Shown: positions 47,779-59,301 of the stretch, piece by piece | Layout: each line of letters begins with the position of its first letter | Position numbering within the stretch: position 1 is the stretch's first letter | Assembly (NCBI RefSeq): GCF_030704535.1 | Contig: NC_081821.1 | Span: 5,781,001-5,845,000 of the forward strand | Length of the DNA: 64,000 nucleotides | Source of the DNA: Vitis vinifera | Taxonomy: Eukaryota > Streptophyta > Magnoliopsida > Vitales > Vitaceae | Direction of reading: 5' to 3' | The notes under the pieces: generated by a model | Databases searched by the model: none | What the model was told of the DNA's origin: nothing | Seen by the model: the letters and a program-made list of their open reading frames with translations, nothing else | Made by a program: the position numbers and the translations under genes

Positions 47779-49294
47779 CTATTTATTAACATGGCGCAGC
47801 ATCCAAGCAGGAAGGGGTGTATTGGTTCGATTTTGAGGTGGAATTCCTTGATCATCTCCACTATCCCTTGCCAAGCAATTACCACTGCATTCCATTTATT
47901 TTCCACTCTTAGTTTTCTTATATAATCAGCCATTACTCTGAATAACAGCGCAATATAGTCTATGATATCAAAGCCAACCATTATTTGGAGGAGTTATCAT
48001 GCATAGTATATCTCAAGGCATTTCAATCTTCTAAAATTGTTGTTGTTATTATTATTATTTGAGAAAGAGAGAGATAGAGAGAGAAACCTAATATTTAGTG
48101 CATGCAATGGCTGTTGTAGAAGAAAGGATGGTGAGTCCAGGTCCTGGTTTTGCTGATTCCATTGTGCCTGTTCAGCCTGTTCCTTCTCCTTCTCCTGCAC
48201 CTATTTTGGGCTCAAAATATTAAATGGATTAGGAAAGGGGGAAAAGGTGAAATGAAAGGAGACAGGGAAGTTAGGGAATGCTATCCTATTTTCAGTAATG
48301 GGATTTTATTTTGTAAGTAAAAAAGATTCACCTTTGCAGTAAGCAAGTCATGTTCCTCCTGCAACGCCTTACCCTGTTACAGAACAAAATCAAGTGATGT
48401 ATGAAATAACACAAACTGATTGCTCATAAGTTATATTATGCTGCATTGAAAACTCAACATCAAATCAATTAGGAGTTCATATGTTCATTATCTTGAATAT
48501 GTGCTCCCAACGACATACAACCTGCCTATTTACATTTGAAACTTCTATTCTCCTGAACTATGGAAAATATGCAAGAAGATTGAAGTGGAGGAACCTCCTT
48601 CTCTACTACAACTCTAAATGTGACACCCCCCCACCCCCAAAAAAAATAAATTAAGGAAAAAAGACTGGCTTAGCTTGGTCTTACCTTTTTATGAAGCTCA
48701 GAAAGGGATTCATACATGAGTTGGTTCTGTAAATAAAAGGTCCAGAGTCGAATTAACTAGATTGTCAATTGATCAAACTATAGGTACTACTAGAAATTTA
48801 AAAAATGCCGAATTTACCTTTCTTGTTCTTGTGCTTTTAAGAGAATTATCAAGCTGTTGCTCCAAATTCTGAAGCTCTTTGAGACTCAAGGAGTCAAGGT
48901 CTTCTCCCATAAAATTTCTGAGTGCAGATGTCGACAAGTAAACTTCCTTGTGTCTCATTTTGTTATACATGTGGTTCAAGATGGGGATTTAGGTTAATAT
49001 ATTTACCTTTGGCTTTTTTGTAGAACCTCCATCCTAGCCTTGAGCTTTGCATATTCAAGTGTCCAGCTTCCCTAGACAATGTTTATGGTGAGTTTACTAG
49101 TATGTTGACTACTCAGTGATGAAACAAAAGGAAGAAACAGGGAAATGGGAAAATGATACAATTATATAGAGACAAAATTCACTACTTTGACATTGTTCAG
49201 AAGATGGTAGCATACTTGTGATTCAAGATCGGTGGCAATAAGCTGACTCTGTGCATACGCATACCTCTCATATCGTTCGAGGATTCTTTCCATG
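47779..49294 (-). CDS. AP1/FUL-clade MADS-box transcription factor, exons 2-8
   Basis: Seven exons: 49216-49294 (79 nt), 49007-49071 (65), 48818-48917 (100), 48685-48726 (42), 48332-48373 (42), 48088-48194 (107) and 47779-47884 (106 with stop). The lengths and phases are those of MIKC MADS genes. Exon 2 starts [15 protein letters not shown], exon 3 is [19 protein letters not shown], exon 4 holds the K-domain block [20 protein letters not shown], and exon 8 ends [11 protein letters not shown]. That end is a form of the LPPWML motif of FRUITFULL-type proteins. Such factors control floral meristem identity and fruit development. The MADS-box exon (about 185 nt) was not found up to 64000. Either intron 1 exceeds 14.7 kb or the exon is lost. 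All exons present are free of stops. AGL79-like versus FUL-like cannot be settled here. Confidence 0.9.
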
Positions 49295-50429
49295 CTGTTA
49301 CCAAAGGAAAGCAGAGAATCTACTGATAAATACTCACTATCACAATCAAAATCTTGAAGCACAACATGCAGTTTACTAGTGAAAGATGCCTAAAAAATTA
49401 TAGCACAATGTCATGGGATCTGTGAGTAGAAGGCATTTTTCTGAGAAAAATTTCTGTTACAATGGTAGAGATGCCATAAAATATTCACTTTCTCTTGTTA
49501 GCTCTTCCTTCTTTTCTTTTTCCTTTGAGAACTTCCTGTTTAGCCCATGAAAAGTGTCATGTTTTTGTTTCGCTATGGGTAAGTTTGGGCATAAACAGAC
49601 TTGTTATCAATATGGAAATCTCTTTCATTGACATTCTGTTTCTCATGTCACACCATAGAAGTTAGATTCCAAAGAAGTTTGCAATAAAAAAAAATCCATG
49701 CATAGAATTTTTGTTCAGGACTTGAAAACATTTTAGCATCTATGCAGAAATGTTCTATCTTACCATATTTTTCGTACCTGGGCCAAACAAATATCCTAAG
49801 CTATTGTCAAGGAAGTTGAACACCCCTAACATGTCTTTCTCTGCAAGTAACTGACAAATGAATAATCGTTTACAAAATTCCAGGAATTCCTAAATACATC
49901 CAAATTTCAGTGATATGCAAGTTATGTGTCAGAGTCCATCCACAAATCTAAAACATGAATTCTCAATGAAAACCATACTCCTAATGGCCAAGGTTTTGGG
50001 AAATTTTTATGCCAATAAATAAATAAAGTTGAGCCATAAATGGGATCACCAAGTTCACCAAGGAGCATTACAAGGCCAACTCTCACTCTTAGTGGAAGAT
50101 GTGCTGTGAATAGTTTTAGCAGCAGAAGGAAGGGATTAGATAAATTAAGGAGAAAGCTATATTCAAGAGTACCCTGAAGATAGCTAAGAAATCTGATGTA
50201 CACCTAAGGATACACACAAATTGATAAACAATTCAGTAAATGTGAACACCGTTGTGAGAAATTCACAGAGAACATAATGTAGAATATCCTTTTATGCTGA
50301 GAAATGTTAAGTAGCTCGTAAAAAAACTATCATTTGGATGACCAATGAAAAGAAGACATAATTAGTTGCTCCAAGTCAACTAAATTCCATCACTAAATTT
50401 TCTTCATGAACATAGCAGATGAATAATCA
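49295..50429. other. MADS gene intron 1 (proximal), no element recognised
   Basis: No exon or repeat could be identified. Confidence 0.35.
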
Positions 50430-53400
50430 CCATAATTGCAGCAGCTGAATCATCTCCTAGACTATAGATGTGTGCATCCTGTACATAGTCCATCTATTGT
50501 TTGTCCTATCAATTATTGCTTGTAATTATTTCCTCTTCTTCTTGCAATGTATCTTGTATATATGAAGACGATTACATACTAAACATGATGAGATTCATTC
50601 ATACTCAATTTTCAGTCCTTGTGGCATCAGAGCACTCATTGCTCTAACTAGTTCAGTTCTTCCTCCATATTAATCTAGTGTGTCAAACAACCCTCATCAT
50701 ACACCCAAATGGCTAACAAAACATTGTCAGAAAGTTCCCAAATCCGTCACTAACATTGGCTAACCACCCCAAATCACCTCTCTGGTATCCAGCATCGCCC
50801 TTGCTCAACTGCAGCTGAAGCTTACAGCAAGCAGCTATTAGTTGTGAAGGGCTCAATTCTTTAATCTTCTCTATGGATATGATCTTCTCAGGTATATTGG
50901 TGGTCATATACATGTCCATCAACCATGATTAGCAAAGGAACTGAAACCTTGCCCAACCCTAAACACACAATTTGGAAACGGCAAGACAGCCTGCTCCTTC
51001 ACACCATACTTGTGCCTGTTTCCCAGTCCATTGTTCCACACTTTGCATCAGCAACTTCTGCTCATGCAGCTTGGTCTCATCTTCATTGACTTTATGCCAG
51101 CAAGTCATAATCCTGTATCATGACTCTCAAGGAAAAGTTGACCATCACAACCAAAGGCACAAAATCAATTGCTGAATATATGCAAATACTTAAAGAGTGT
51201 TACTATGAGCTTGCTGTAGTTGGTGCTCCAACAATGGATGACACGACTTAATAATCCATGTCCTTAATGGTCTGATATCTTAATAAAAGGATATCATTTG
51301 AGGAACTCCTCGATAAGCTCAAAGATCTTGTGACATGTCTCAAATGGGTAGAAGCTAAGGATTTCAATCCTACCAAATCTCAATTCACGGGCACTCCTCC
51401 AATAACAACAAACAAAAGGTTGTGATCAAAACCATAAGAAAGGACAGGACGAAGGAACAGGAAAATGACCACTGAACAACAACTATCAAAATAGAGGAGA
51501 AGGCAATTGCAAACTTAATCTCCAGTATAATCACGCTCCTTCAAACAACAACTAGCTGAGGGGTTGTATGTCAACTATGTGACAAAATTGGCCATAGTTC
51601 AAAATATTGCAGATCTCAGACTCCACTATTTTTCCAAATCCCAAGCCAACTGCACGCTGAATGGAGGTCAAATTACAATTGGTGTTGGACTTGGGTGTTT
51701 CTCATCACATTACATCAAACCTACAAAATATCCCTATACAGTCTGAGGATGGAAGTGGTGATGACACCATAATAGATGATGGTACAGGAGGTCCTATTAT
51801 TCAAACTAGGTTCACCAAACTTGTGACACCCTCTTCTATTTTGTGTGCACCTTCACTTAAAAAAAAAAAAAAAAAAAAAAAATTCAATTTCCCAATTTTA
51901 CAAATAAAATAACACCTCAATTGAATTCTTTCCTTTTCCTTGTTGTGAAGAATCTAAACATAGAAGCATCACTGTTCAGGGTGGGAGTAAAGCAAATACG
52001 TATAAGTGGCCATCATTTATTTCCTCATCATCTAATCAACCATGAGCTCTTGTCTCCCCTAAAGCTCTAGTTCATCAATGACATCGTTGACTTGGTCATC
52101 AGTCTATCAGGATATTACAGCAACTAGTCTCTAGTCAATTTGTTACCAGCATCAATGTCTGAGACCCCTTACAAAATAAATATCATAACTACGTATGTAA
52201 CAAAATTCCTTGCTTGTTATTTGGTATTTCCTCTCTCACAAGTTGCAGTCCCCTCGACCTAATTGATACTGATGTTTGGGTCCTTCTCTTATCACCTCTT
52301 CTGATAATTATCATTACCATATTATGTTTGTTTATCACTACACAAAATGCATATGGTTTTATCCTCTCAAACTTAAATCCAAAATGATCATGTCCTTGCA
52401 CCTTCTTAGGCTACTCCAAGGCTCATAATGCTTACCGTTGCCATGATCTTAACTCCAGAAAACTCATCACCTCAAGGCATGTAGTGTTAATGGATACCTA
52501 ATTTCCATTTAAGACAACACAATCTCATTTGCCATGAATCAATTTTGATATCCTCAATCAATCGGCTTCATTAGATTAGCCTTTGCACTTTCATGTGCCC
52601 TCCATTAACACCTTAATGACTCAAGTCACTTTACCAAACAATGATAACCCTCATACACATGATCTTGTTGTGGAGTCAACAAGTGATGTCCCCACTTCTT
52701 AAGTAAGTCCTCTTCAACAACATACCACTTCTACTCCAGAAACTGTTACACCTCCTCATCCCACCTGCTCTCACCACATGATAGCCTGACCCAGAAAAAC
52801 CTTTCCACCACTCAACCTTCTAAAGCTATTGAGCCTACTACCATTTTTGTTTTAATAAACAAAAAACACTTCCATTAAAAGATTAAACACAAGAAGGATG
52901 AGAAATCTTTCCTTGAATATAAAACGCGCCCACTACCATCACCCATGCCCTTAAACATCCCCCGTATGCTATGAGTGAAGAATTTAATGCACTCACTTAG
53001 GATCTAGTTCCTTCTCATGATTCATAAAATATTACTGTGTGTAAATGAATTTTTAGGGGTAAGAGCCATTAGATCGCTCTCTTGAATCCTACAAAGCAAG
53101 ATTAGTCACTAAAGGTCCCATCAAAGATCTGATTTTCTTGCTACTTTTAGTCCTATTGTATAAGCTACAACTATTTGCTTGGTTCTCACATTAGTAGTGA
53201 CTTGCGGTTGGCACCTATAACAAGGCTTTGTGGAGCCTTAGCATCAAACTCATGTGTGCAAATTAAAAAATGTTATCTATGACCTTCTTCAAGCTCCTTA
53301 GGCATGGTATGCTGAATTGAAAGGCTTTTTACTTTCATATAGCCTCATCAACTCCCAATATAACTCCCCATTGTCCATTTATAATCAAGGATTAGTTACT

Positions 53401-53700
53401 TTTAACGTCTTAATATATGTTGATGACCTAGTCATCATGGAAGTTACACACACATTCTAAATAAGTTCATTTCATTATTGACCACTCAATTTTCTTTGAA
53501 AGACTTGGTTTATTGGGCTACTTTGTTGGATTTGTATCTCTCTCAACCAAGCTTGGTTTGTTTTTCTTCGAACATAAATATATTTGTGATTTTCTTGAGA
53601 AAACTAACATGTATGAAGCCAAAAAGGTATCTATTTGGATTGAGCCCCTAAAAACAAGACATTATGTAATAGGGTTAAACTTGACCGTCTTTTAGCTATT
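50430..53700 (+). mobile_element. Ty1/Copia retrotransposon remnant
   Basis: A primer-binding-site-like TGGCATCAGAGC (50622-50633, one change from the initiator tRNA-Met site) follows what should be the 5' LTR. Broken frames then give gag (WKRQDSLLLHTIL and KGTKSIAEYMQILKE, 50960-51240), a CCHC knuckle and degenerate protease (SHHITSNLQN, 51560-51750), the integrase start (PLDLIDTDVW, about 52250) and integrase end (about 52400-52510), and reverse transcriptase with a YVDDLV-type box (about 53415) and LLTTQFSLKDL (53470-53510). Stops and frameshifts are frequent and parts are missing. RNase H and the matching 3' LTR were not seen. The left end is uncertain. Confidence 0.85.
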
Positions 53701-53749
53701 TCTTTTATGTAGTGACATTGATTTAAACATTTAATTTATATCTCTTACA

Positions 53750-55190
53750 TTGTATATGACTTGGGTGCATTAGGAGTTGCATAAAGAATACAAGTCATAG
53801 GTTCCTTGTAAGTAGGTAGATAAGTTCATTGATTTAAACAATCTAATAGAGACTATAGTACACTATCTCCTAATTGAAGGAATGACATCTTGGCTGTTAG
53901 GATGAGTTTCTATGTTTAGTGCACTAGTGTATGAGATGCACATTAGATAAGACCTATGGTGAATCATGACGTAAGACTATCGATTGTCATGATTTACCAA
54001 ACTACTATATCGCATGAACTCTCAACCTAGAGAGGATATTAAGCCTATGCCAAAAATCAGCAAGAGACATTGTCGTATGGGTGAAACCCTAAAGTGGTCA
54101 ATGCCCCTACGGATTAGGCCACTATTGATGGATATTGGTGGAAATAGATATTCTCAATAAAGACATCATGATATTTCATGGTATTGAGATAGTGTGTCCC
54201 CTTGAGTAATTTAAAGGACATGTGATCATGAAATCTATGACTACTATAATTCCTTTAGTGGAATTTGATGTATACTCATTGGAATTAGAGTATGTCAGTT
54301 AATCACATAATAAATGAGATCTATAACTCAAATATTAGAAAGGTAATCTTGATAGATGACAACACTACCTTATTAGATTATGGACATCGGTTCATGGGGA
54401 GTTTGCATGTAGTAGATAGTAAGTCACGGATTCAAGTTTTGTTTCGTTGTAATTTCATGAGATATTGGAGTGCAGTTAACTCTCTTTAGTGGAATGTTGA
54501 ATTAACTTCAGAATTGAATTATGAGAAAACCATATTTTCCTACGAGTTCCAATGATCCCCACTTGAGCTCCTATTTCATTGTGGCACATGTTTTGAGGGT
54601 ATTTTAGGTATATAATTCATAAGTGTGCAATAAAGGCATTTTGGTGAAAATGCAAGACTCTTATGAATTGATTTTCTGGACTAGGCTAATTAATTCATTT
54701 GAGCCCATTAAAGCTAATTAATGAATTATGACCCAAATAGGTTAGATTAAATGACTCAAGCCCAATTTGACCTCGAGTCACTTAAGCTTAAATGGAACCT
54801 TATATAAAAGCCTTAAAGGGGGTTAGGGATTCATTCTTCCTTCCATATTTTTTTAAGATTCTGGAGAGAGGAACCTTAACCACCCTCTAGATAAAGAGAG
54901 ATAAACTCGCCTTTCCTCATGCCAAGACCCATGGAGGGAAAGATCAGGTAGAAGATAGTTGGGTAGATGAGTTTTATAACGACTACCGCGGTTTCAGAGT
55001 TTCCATTATGGAAATTGATCTAGGAGTATTTAGATTACGAGTTTGAGTATTTTAACTTTAGATCTACATTAATAATGGTTTTTAATGTCATTTGTTTTTG
55101 CTGTATTAGATCTAGAAAGAAAATAGGAAAAATGCATGCACCCTGCATGATCCGGGGCAAGGAACGTAGAAATCCAAGTATTCCCAATGG
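53750..55190 (+). repeat. LTR-like segment (probable solo LTR)
   Basis: About 1.4 kb without coding capacity. It has a TATA box at 54800 (TTATATAAAAG) and ends in a stretch (GCATGCACCCTGCATGATCC) resembling 3' ends of plant Copia LTRs. It does not match the Copia remnant's own 5' region, so it is probably a separate insertion. Ends are approximate. Confidence 0.5.
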
Positions 55191-55259
55191 TATTGACTTT
55201 ACTATCATGACATGTCATTTCCATTATTAACCACTTTACTTTTCATGTCATTGTTCTCA

Positions 55260-57830
55260 CATTAGCTTCCAAATGAGTCTCTCATATGGAATAATGGAAT
55301 TATTTAAAAAGCCAATGTGAATATTTTTGGAAGAATCAAGGAAAATATCCAAGGTTGAAAAATCCAAAATTGCAATTTGAATGTACACAAAGATTGGAAA
55401 TATTTAAGTCAAAGTAAGTTGCTCTATCATTGACATGTGTTAATGGAGCATATTCTTTGTTATAAAAAAATAAGTTTAGTCTCTCTTGCATATATATTGA
55501 ATCTCTAAGGTGGAAATATTGAAGTGTCTGAACGATTTGAGTCCATAGATGTGAATAAAGAGTGTTTTGGCATACAAGGAAGTCATAATATGGAGTAAGG
55601 ATTTAGAAGATCGAGTTTTATAAACCTAAAGTTGGAGCTAATAGATGCTTATTTAATATTCCACAACTTAAAACTTAAATTTCGGTAGTGTGGTTCAAAC
55701 AAGTTTTTAGGTGAGGTATATACATTGACTAATTGCCTTGATAATAACATTTGGGAGTGGTCATGTGCTCATAGCTATATGAAGGTGGAAGCATGTGTCA
55801 CGGAAGATGAAAGACCAACCGTATGAAAGTCAGATCAGTGTGAAGATTGAAAGTATCTCAGATTCTTATTTGATACATATTCTTTTGGTAAAGAATATTA
55901 TACATTTTTATATATTGATATTTGCTTATGAAAATAGGTTGTGTATTGTAGAATAAGGAAATGTGTTAGAAATAACTCTATTAGCATTCAAGATTATAAG
56001 GGAAAAAGTTATAGGATTGAGATAGATATGTAAAATTTGTATAAATAGGTAGAGATGAGAGAAAGCGTAGGAGAATGAATCAACAGGGCTATCACTTTCT
56101 TTGGTAGATCTTCCATTCTTTTTCACAATTATGTTTCACTGTGCCCTTTACTAAATTACTAATAAATGGGTAAGCTTCAACTATGAAATGTTTACAAAAG
56201 AGAGGGCTTAAAAGTGGCTTATGCTCACTTTGTAACAATTAAATTGACTTGCAAAACCAACCATTTATGAGATGTCCATTAGCAAAGACACTAGGTCTTA
56301 GATGGTAGAAAATTGAATTTTTTTTTTTTTTTTTTTTGATAAGTGACTATAGCAAATTGAGATAAGAGTTAAGGTAAAGATTTTTAGAAGAGTTAAAGAA
56401 AATATCCAAGTTAGAAGATTCTAAACACAATTTGAATGTAAAGATGGTATAAAGGATTTGGAACTAAGGATGCATAGATGGACGATCAACCTAAGCTCAA
56501 GTTATATATGAAGCTTATTTGTTGAAGCCTAATCCAACTCAAGCTTCAACCCAAGATGCTCAATTCAAGTCCAACCCGAATTTTTTTGCGTAAACTTAAT
56601 ATCCATTCACTAAAAATTATATGGATCATCCTACATTTAAAAATAAAACTATTAATAATATTTATTTAACTAAAAGTCTAGAACCTCAAATGACAATATA
56701 TAGTTATATAAAAACTACCAATGATAATATATAATTTCATAGTATCTACTTGCTCATTCAACCCAATAACTACAATTAATAAAATCAATCCAAAGCTCTA
56801 ACAAAATAAAACAAAAGATTATTACATAAGATGATCGAAACTTTCCAAATAATTTCCAAGTAAACCATCATAATTAAAATTAAGATTGCACTTATTACAT
56901 ATTTCAAGAAAAAATGTCAATTTATAAGCAATCATCCCAATTACTCATAAGAATGACTTTTGTAATTTGTCCTTACAAGAAACTTAAAAGTTCATATAAT
57001 AGCAAAAGTAAATCCCAGAGGTAAAACCAAGAAAAACAAGTTAATTGTTCATAATAACCAAGTAATCAAGCCTTCAAAGGTGCATCAATCCTTTTTACAT
57101 ACATACACATGACATGCTCCCAAGCCAAGACCCCAAATTAGATAAGGATTGATATTTTTTTTGCCTAAACCTAACCCAAATTTCAAATTAAGTTACACAT
57201 CTTAGTAAAACAATTGGGTTGGTTATGTTTGAGCCCACTAAGTTAGAGTCCTACTTAGAATGTGCAAGAGGATTGCAAAGGAATTCTAGTTGAAGACTTC
57301 CCTTATTGGCATGTGATACATGAAGTATAAACTTCATTCTTTGGAATTGAGTGTAATATCTATATACACTTATTAGATATTAAAAGGTGGAAAAAGGTAA
57401 AATGTCTAAACAATTTAAATCCATAGAGATTTACTCAAAGGAAAACAAATGGTATTTATGATAAAAAAAAACGTCATAATGTGAAATAAGGATTTAGATG
57501 CTAGAGTTCTATGGACCTAGGATTGGAGACAATGGATTGTTATATGGTATTCCTTCACTTAAAACTTAAATTTCTAGTGGATGTGATTTAGTTAAGTTAC
57601 ATGAATGACAACCTTGATAATTATGTATTGAAGGAGCTACATATATTAGTGAGAAGTTGTGGAATTTGAATCAAAAAAATCTTAAATTTCTAGTTAAGTT
57701 GTGATTTAGTTAAGTTACATGAATGATAACTTTAAATTTCTAGATAGAGGCAACTAACTTGATGGAATTTGAATCAAGATGAAAATTGTTAGAAGTGTCT
57801 TAAATTCTTATTTAGTACATATTTTTTTTA
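55260..57830. repeat. Diverged ~1-kb direct duplication, second copy interrupted
   Basis: 55327-55395 resembles 56379-56445 (GGAAAATATCCAAGGTTG versus GAAAATATCCAAGTTAG). 55504-55690 resembles 57366-57580 (AAGTCATAATATGGAGTAAG versus CGTCATAATGTGAAATAAGG; both then read ACTTAAAACTTAAATTTC). The offset grows from 1,052 to about 1,862 bp, so the second copy carries about 0.8 kb of extra sequence (about 56470-57250). A smaller internal repeat (GTGATTTAGTTAAGTTACAT) occurs at 57579 and 57696. Confidence 0.6.
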
Positions 57831-59301
57831 AAAAAAATTATATAAAATATTTTTTATAATTGTATTTCTTGAGGAAATATGTTGCTTCCTAACTTCCTTC
57901 AATATCATGTCGTAGCTGTTGTGAATAAATGTAAGAAATAGGTTTTTGACTTCTAGAAAAGTGCTACATATAAAGGATAGCTAGCACTCTATTGCACCAC
58001 AAAAGGATTGTAGTGATCATAATTATGTAAATCTTGTGTTAATGGAGGGTTTTAGTTGGTTCCTTTTATACTAAGGAGATTAATGTTTGTATCAAAAACC
58101 AGCTTCCCTAGGGAATTTTGGATGGTAGAGATTGTTTATGAACTTTGACTTAGAAGAAGACTATATTATAGTGTGGTAGAAGTAGATTTCCCTTCCATGG
58201 TCACCTAGTGAGAGTGGCCGGTTTCAAGATTTTCATGTTTTCTCTTAAAATCGTTTGTATAGCACTTGACTGCACAATAAAAACCAGGGCCATTTAGACT
58301 TCCGTCAGTGGCCAGATTTTGGGTATTCATATCTTAAGGTGATTAACGAGATCATTGAAGGAATCTATATATCAAAGGTCAACTTTCTTAATTTTGGATG
58401 TCAGACATATTTTGGTTTATTATCCAATGTGAGTCTTACATTGCTTCCAAAATTTTCATGTATTTTTCATTGAAAATTTGGTGTTTTGAGTTTGGATATC
58501 ATTACCATAATTTCTAATTCTTAATATTAACGGGAAGAGAAATAAAAATTGTTCAGGTATCATTCAATAGTGTTGAGGAAAGGCATCCTGTAATAAAACA
58601 CACCAAAAGGAAGAAAAAAAAAAAAAAAGAAGAAAGAAAGCTTTTTCTTCATTTTTTTGTGGCTGAAGTAGGATATCATCACCACGAAAAATGGGAACCA
58701 AAGTGGATAACATTTGGCACTTGATCTTCTTGCAAAGGCCTATCCTTTTATTCCCAGGAATCAACTTAGATTCCATGGCATGCTCCTCATCCTGGTAAGG
58801 TACTTTCCTTTGAAATTAAACAGTAATAATAAGATTTTCAATAAAAGTTCATGACTCAGTAGAATAGAGCCTGAGAAAAGACATTCAACAAATGGAATCC
58901 AACCATTAATACAAGGTTTCCATATCCTTAAACTATGGCCTCAAGCTTGCGTATCAAAACATTGTTTTGGTTTAACCAAGAGGGTAACCTTGTATTAGCA
59001 TGTGCATATATGTAGAATATGTCCCGGATTATGCTTGAGATCTGGCTTCAATTATGTATGACTAACGAACACTTGAATAGCACATTATCAGATAATGTAT
59101 TGCCAAACTGAAGCATGTTTCACAGTATATATTTCATGTCCACCCAAGCAACCAGAAGGTAGTAAAATATTAAATCCTAACCTAAGCATATAACTATTAA
59201 GTTTACGGCAATGTTGCTTCCTAGATAAATGATGATTGAAAAATGACTCCGTGTGTAAGGCTGGAGATGATTAGGTACCACCTTAGCCCTCGGGATGAGT
59301 T
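57831..59301. other. Unassigned sequence
   Basis: No gene or repeat family recognised; a poly(A)/AAG run lies at 58610-58640. Confidence 0.3.

Noticed and set aside
47745..47981. 78-codon frame over the last MADS exon
   Set aside because: Wrong frame; the real exon 8 reads in another frame and ends with [11 protein letters not shown].
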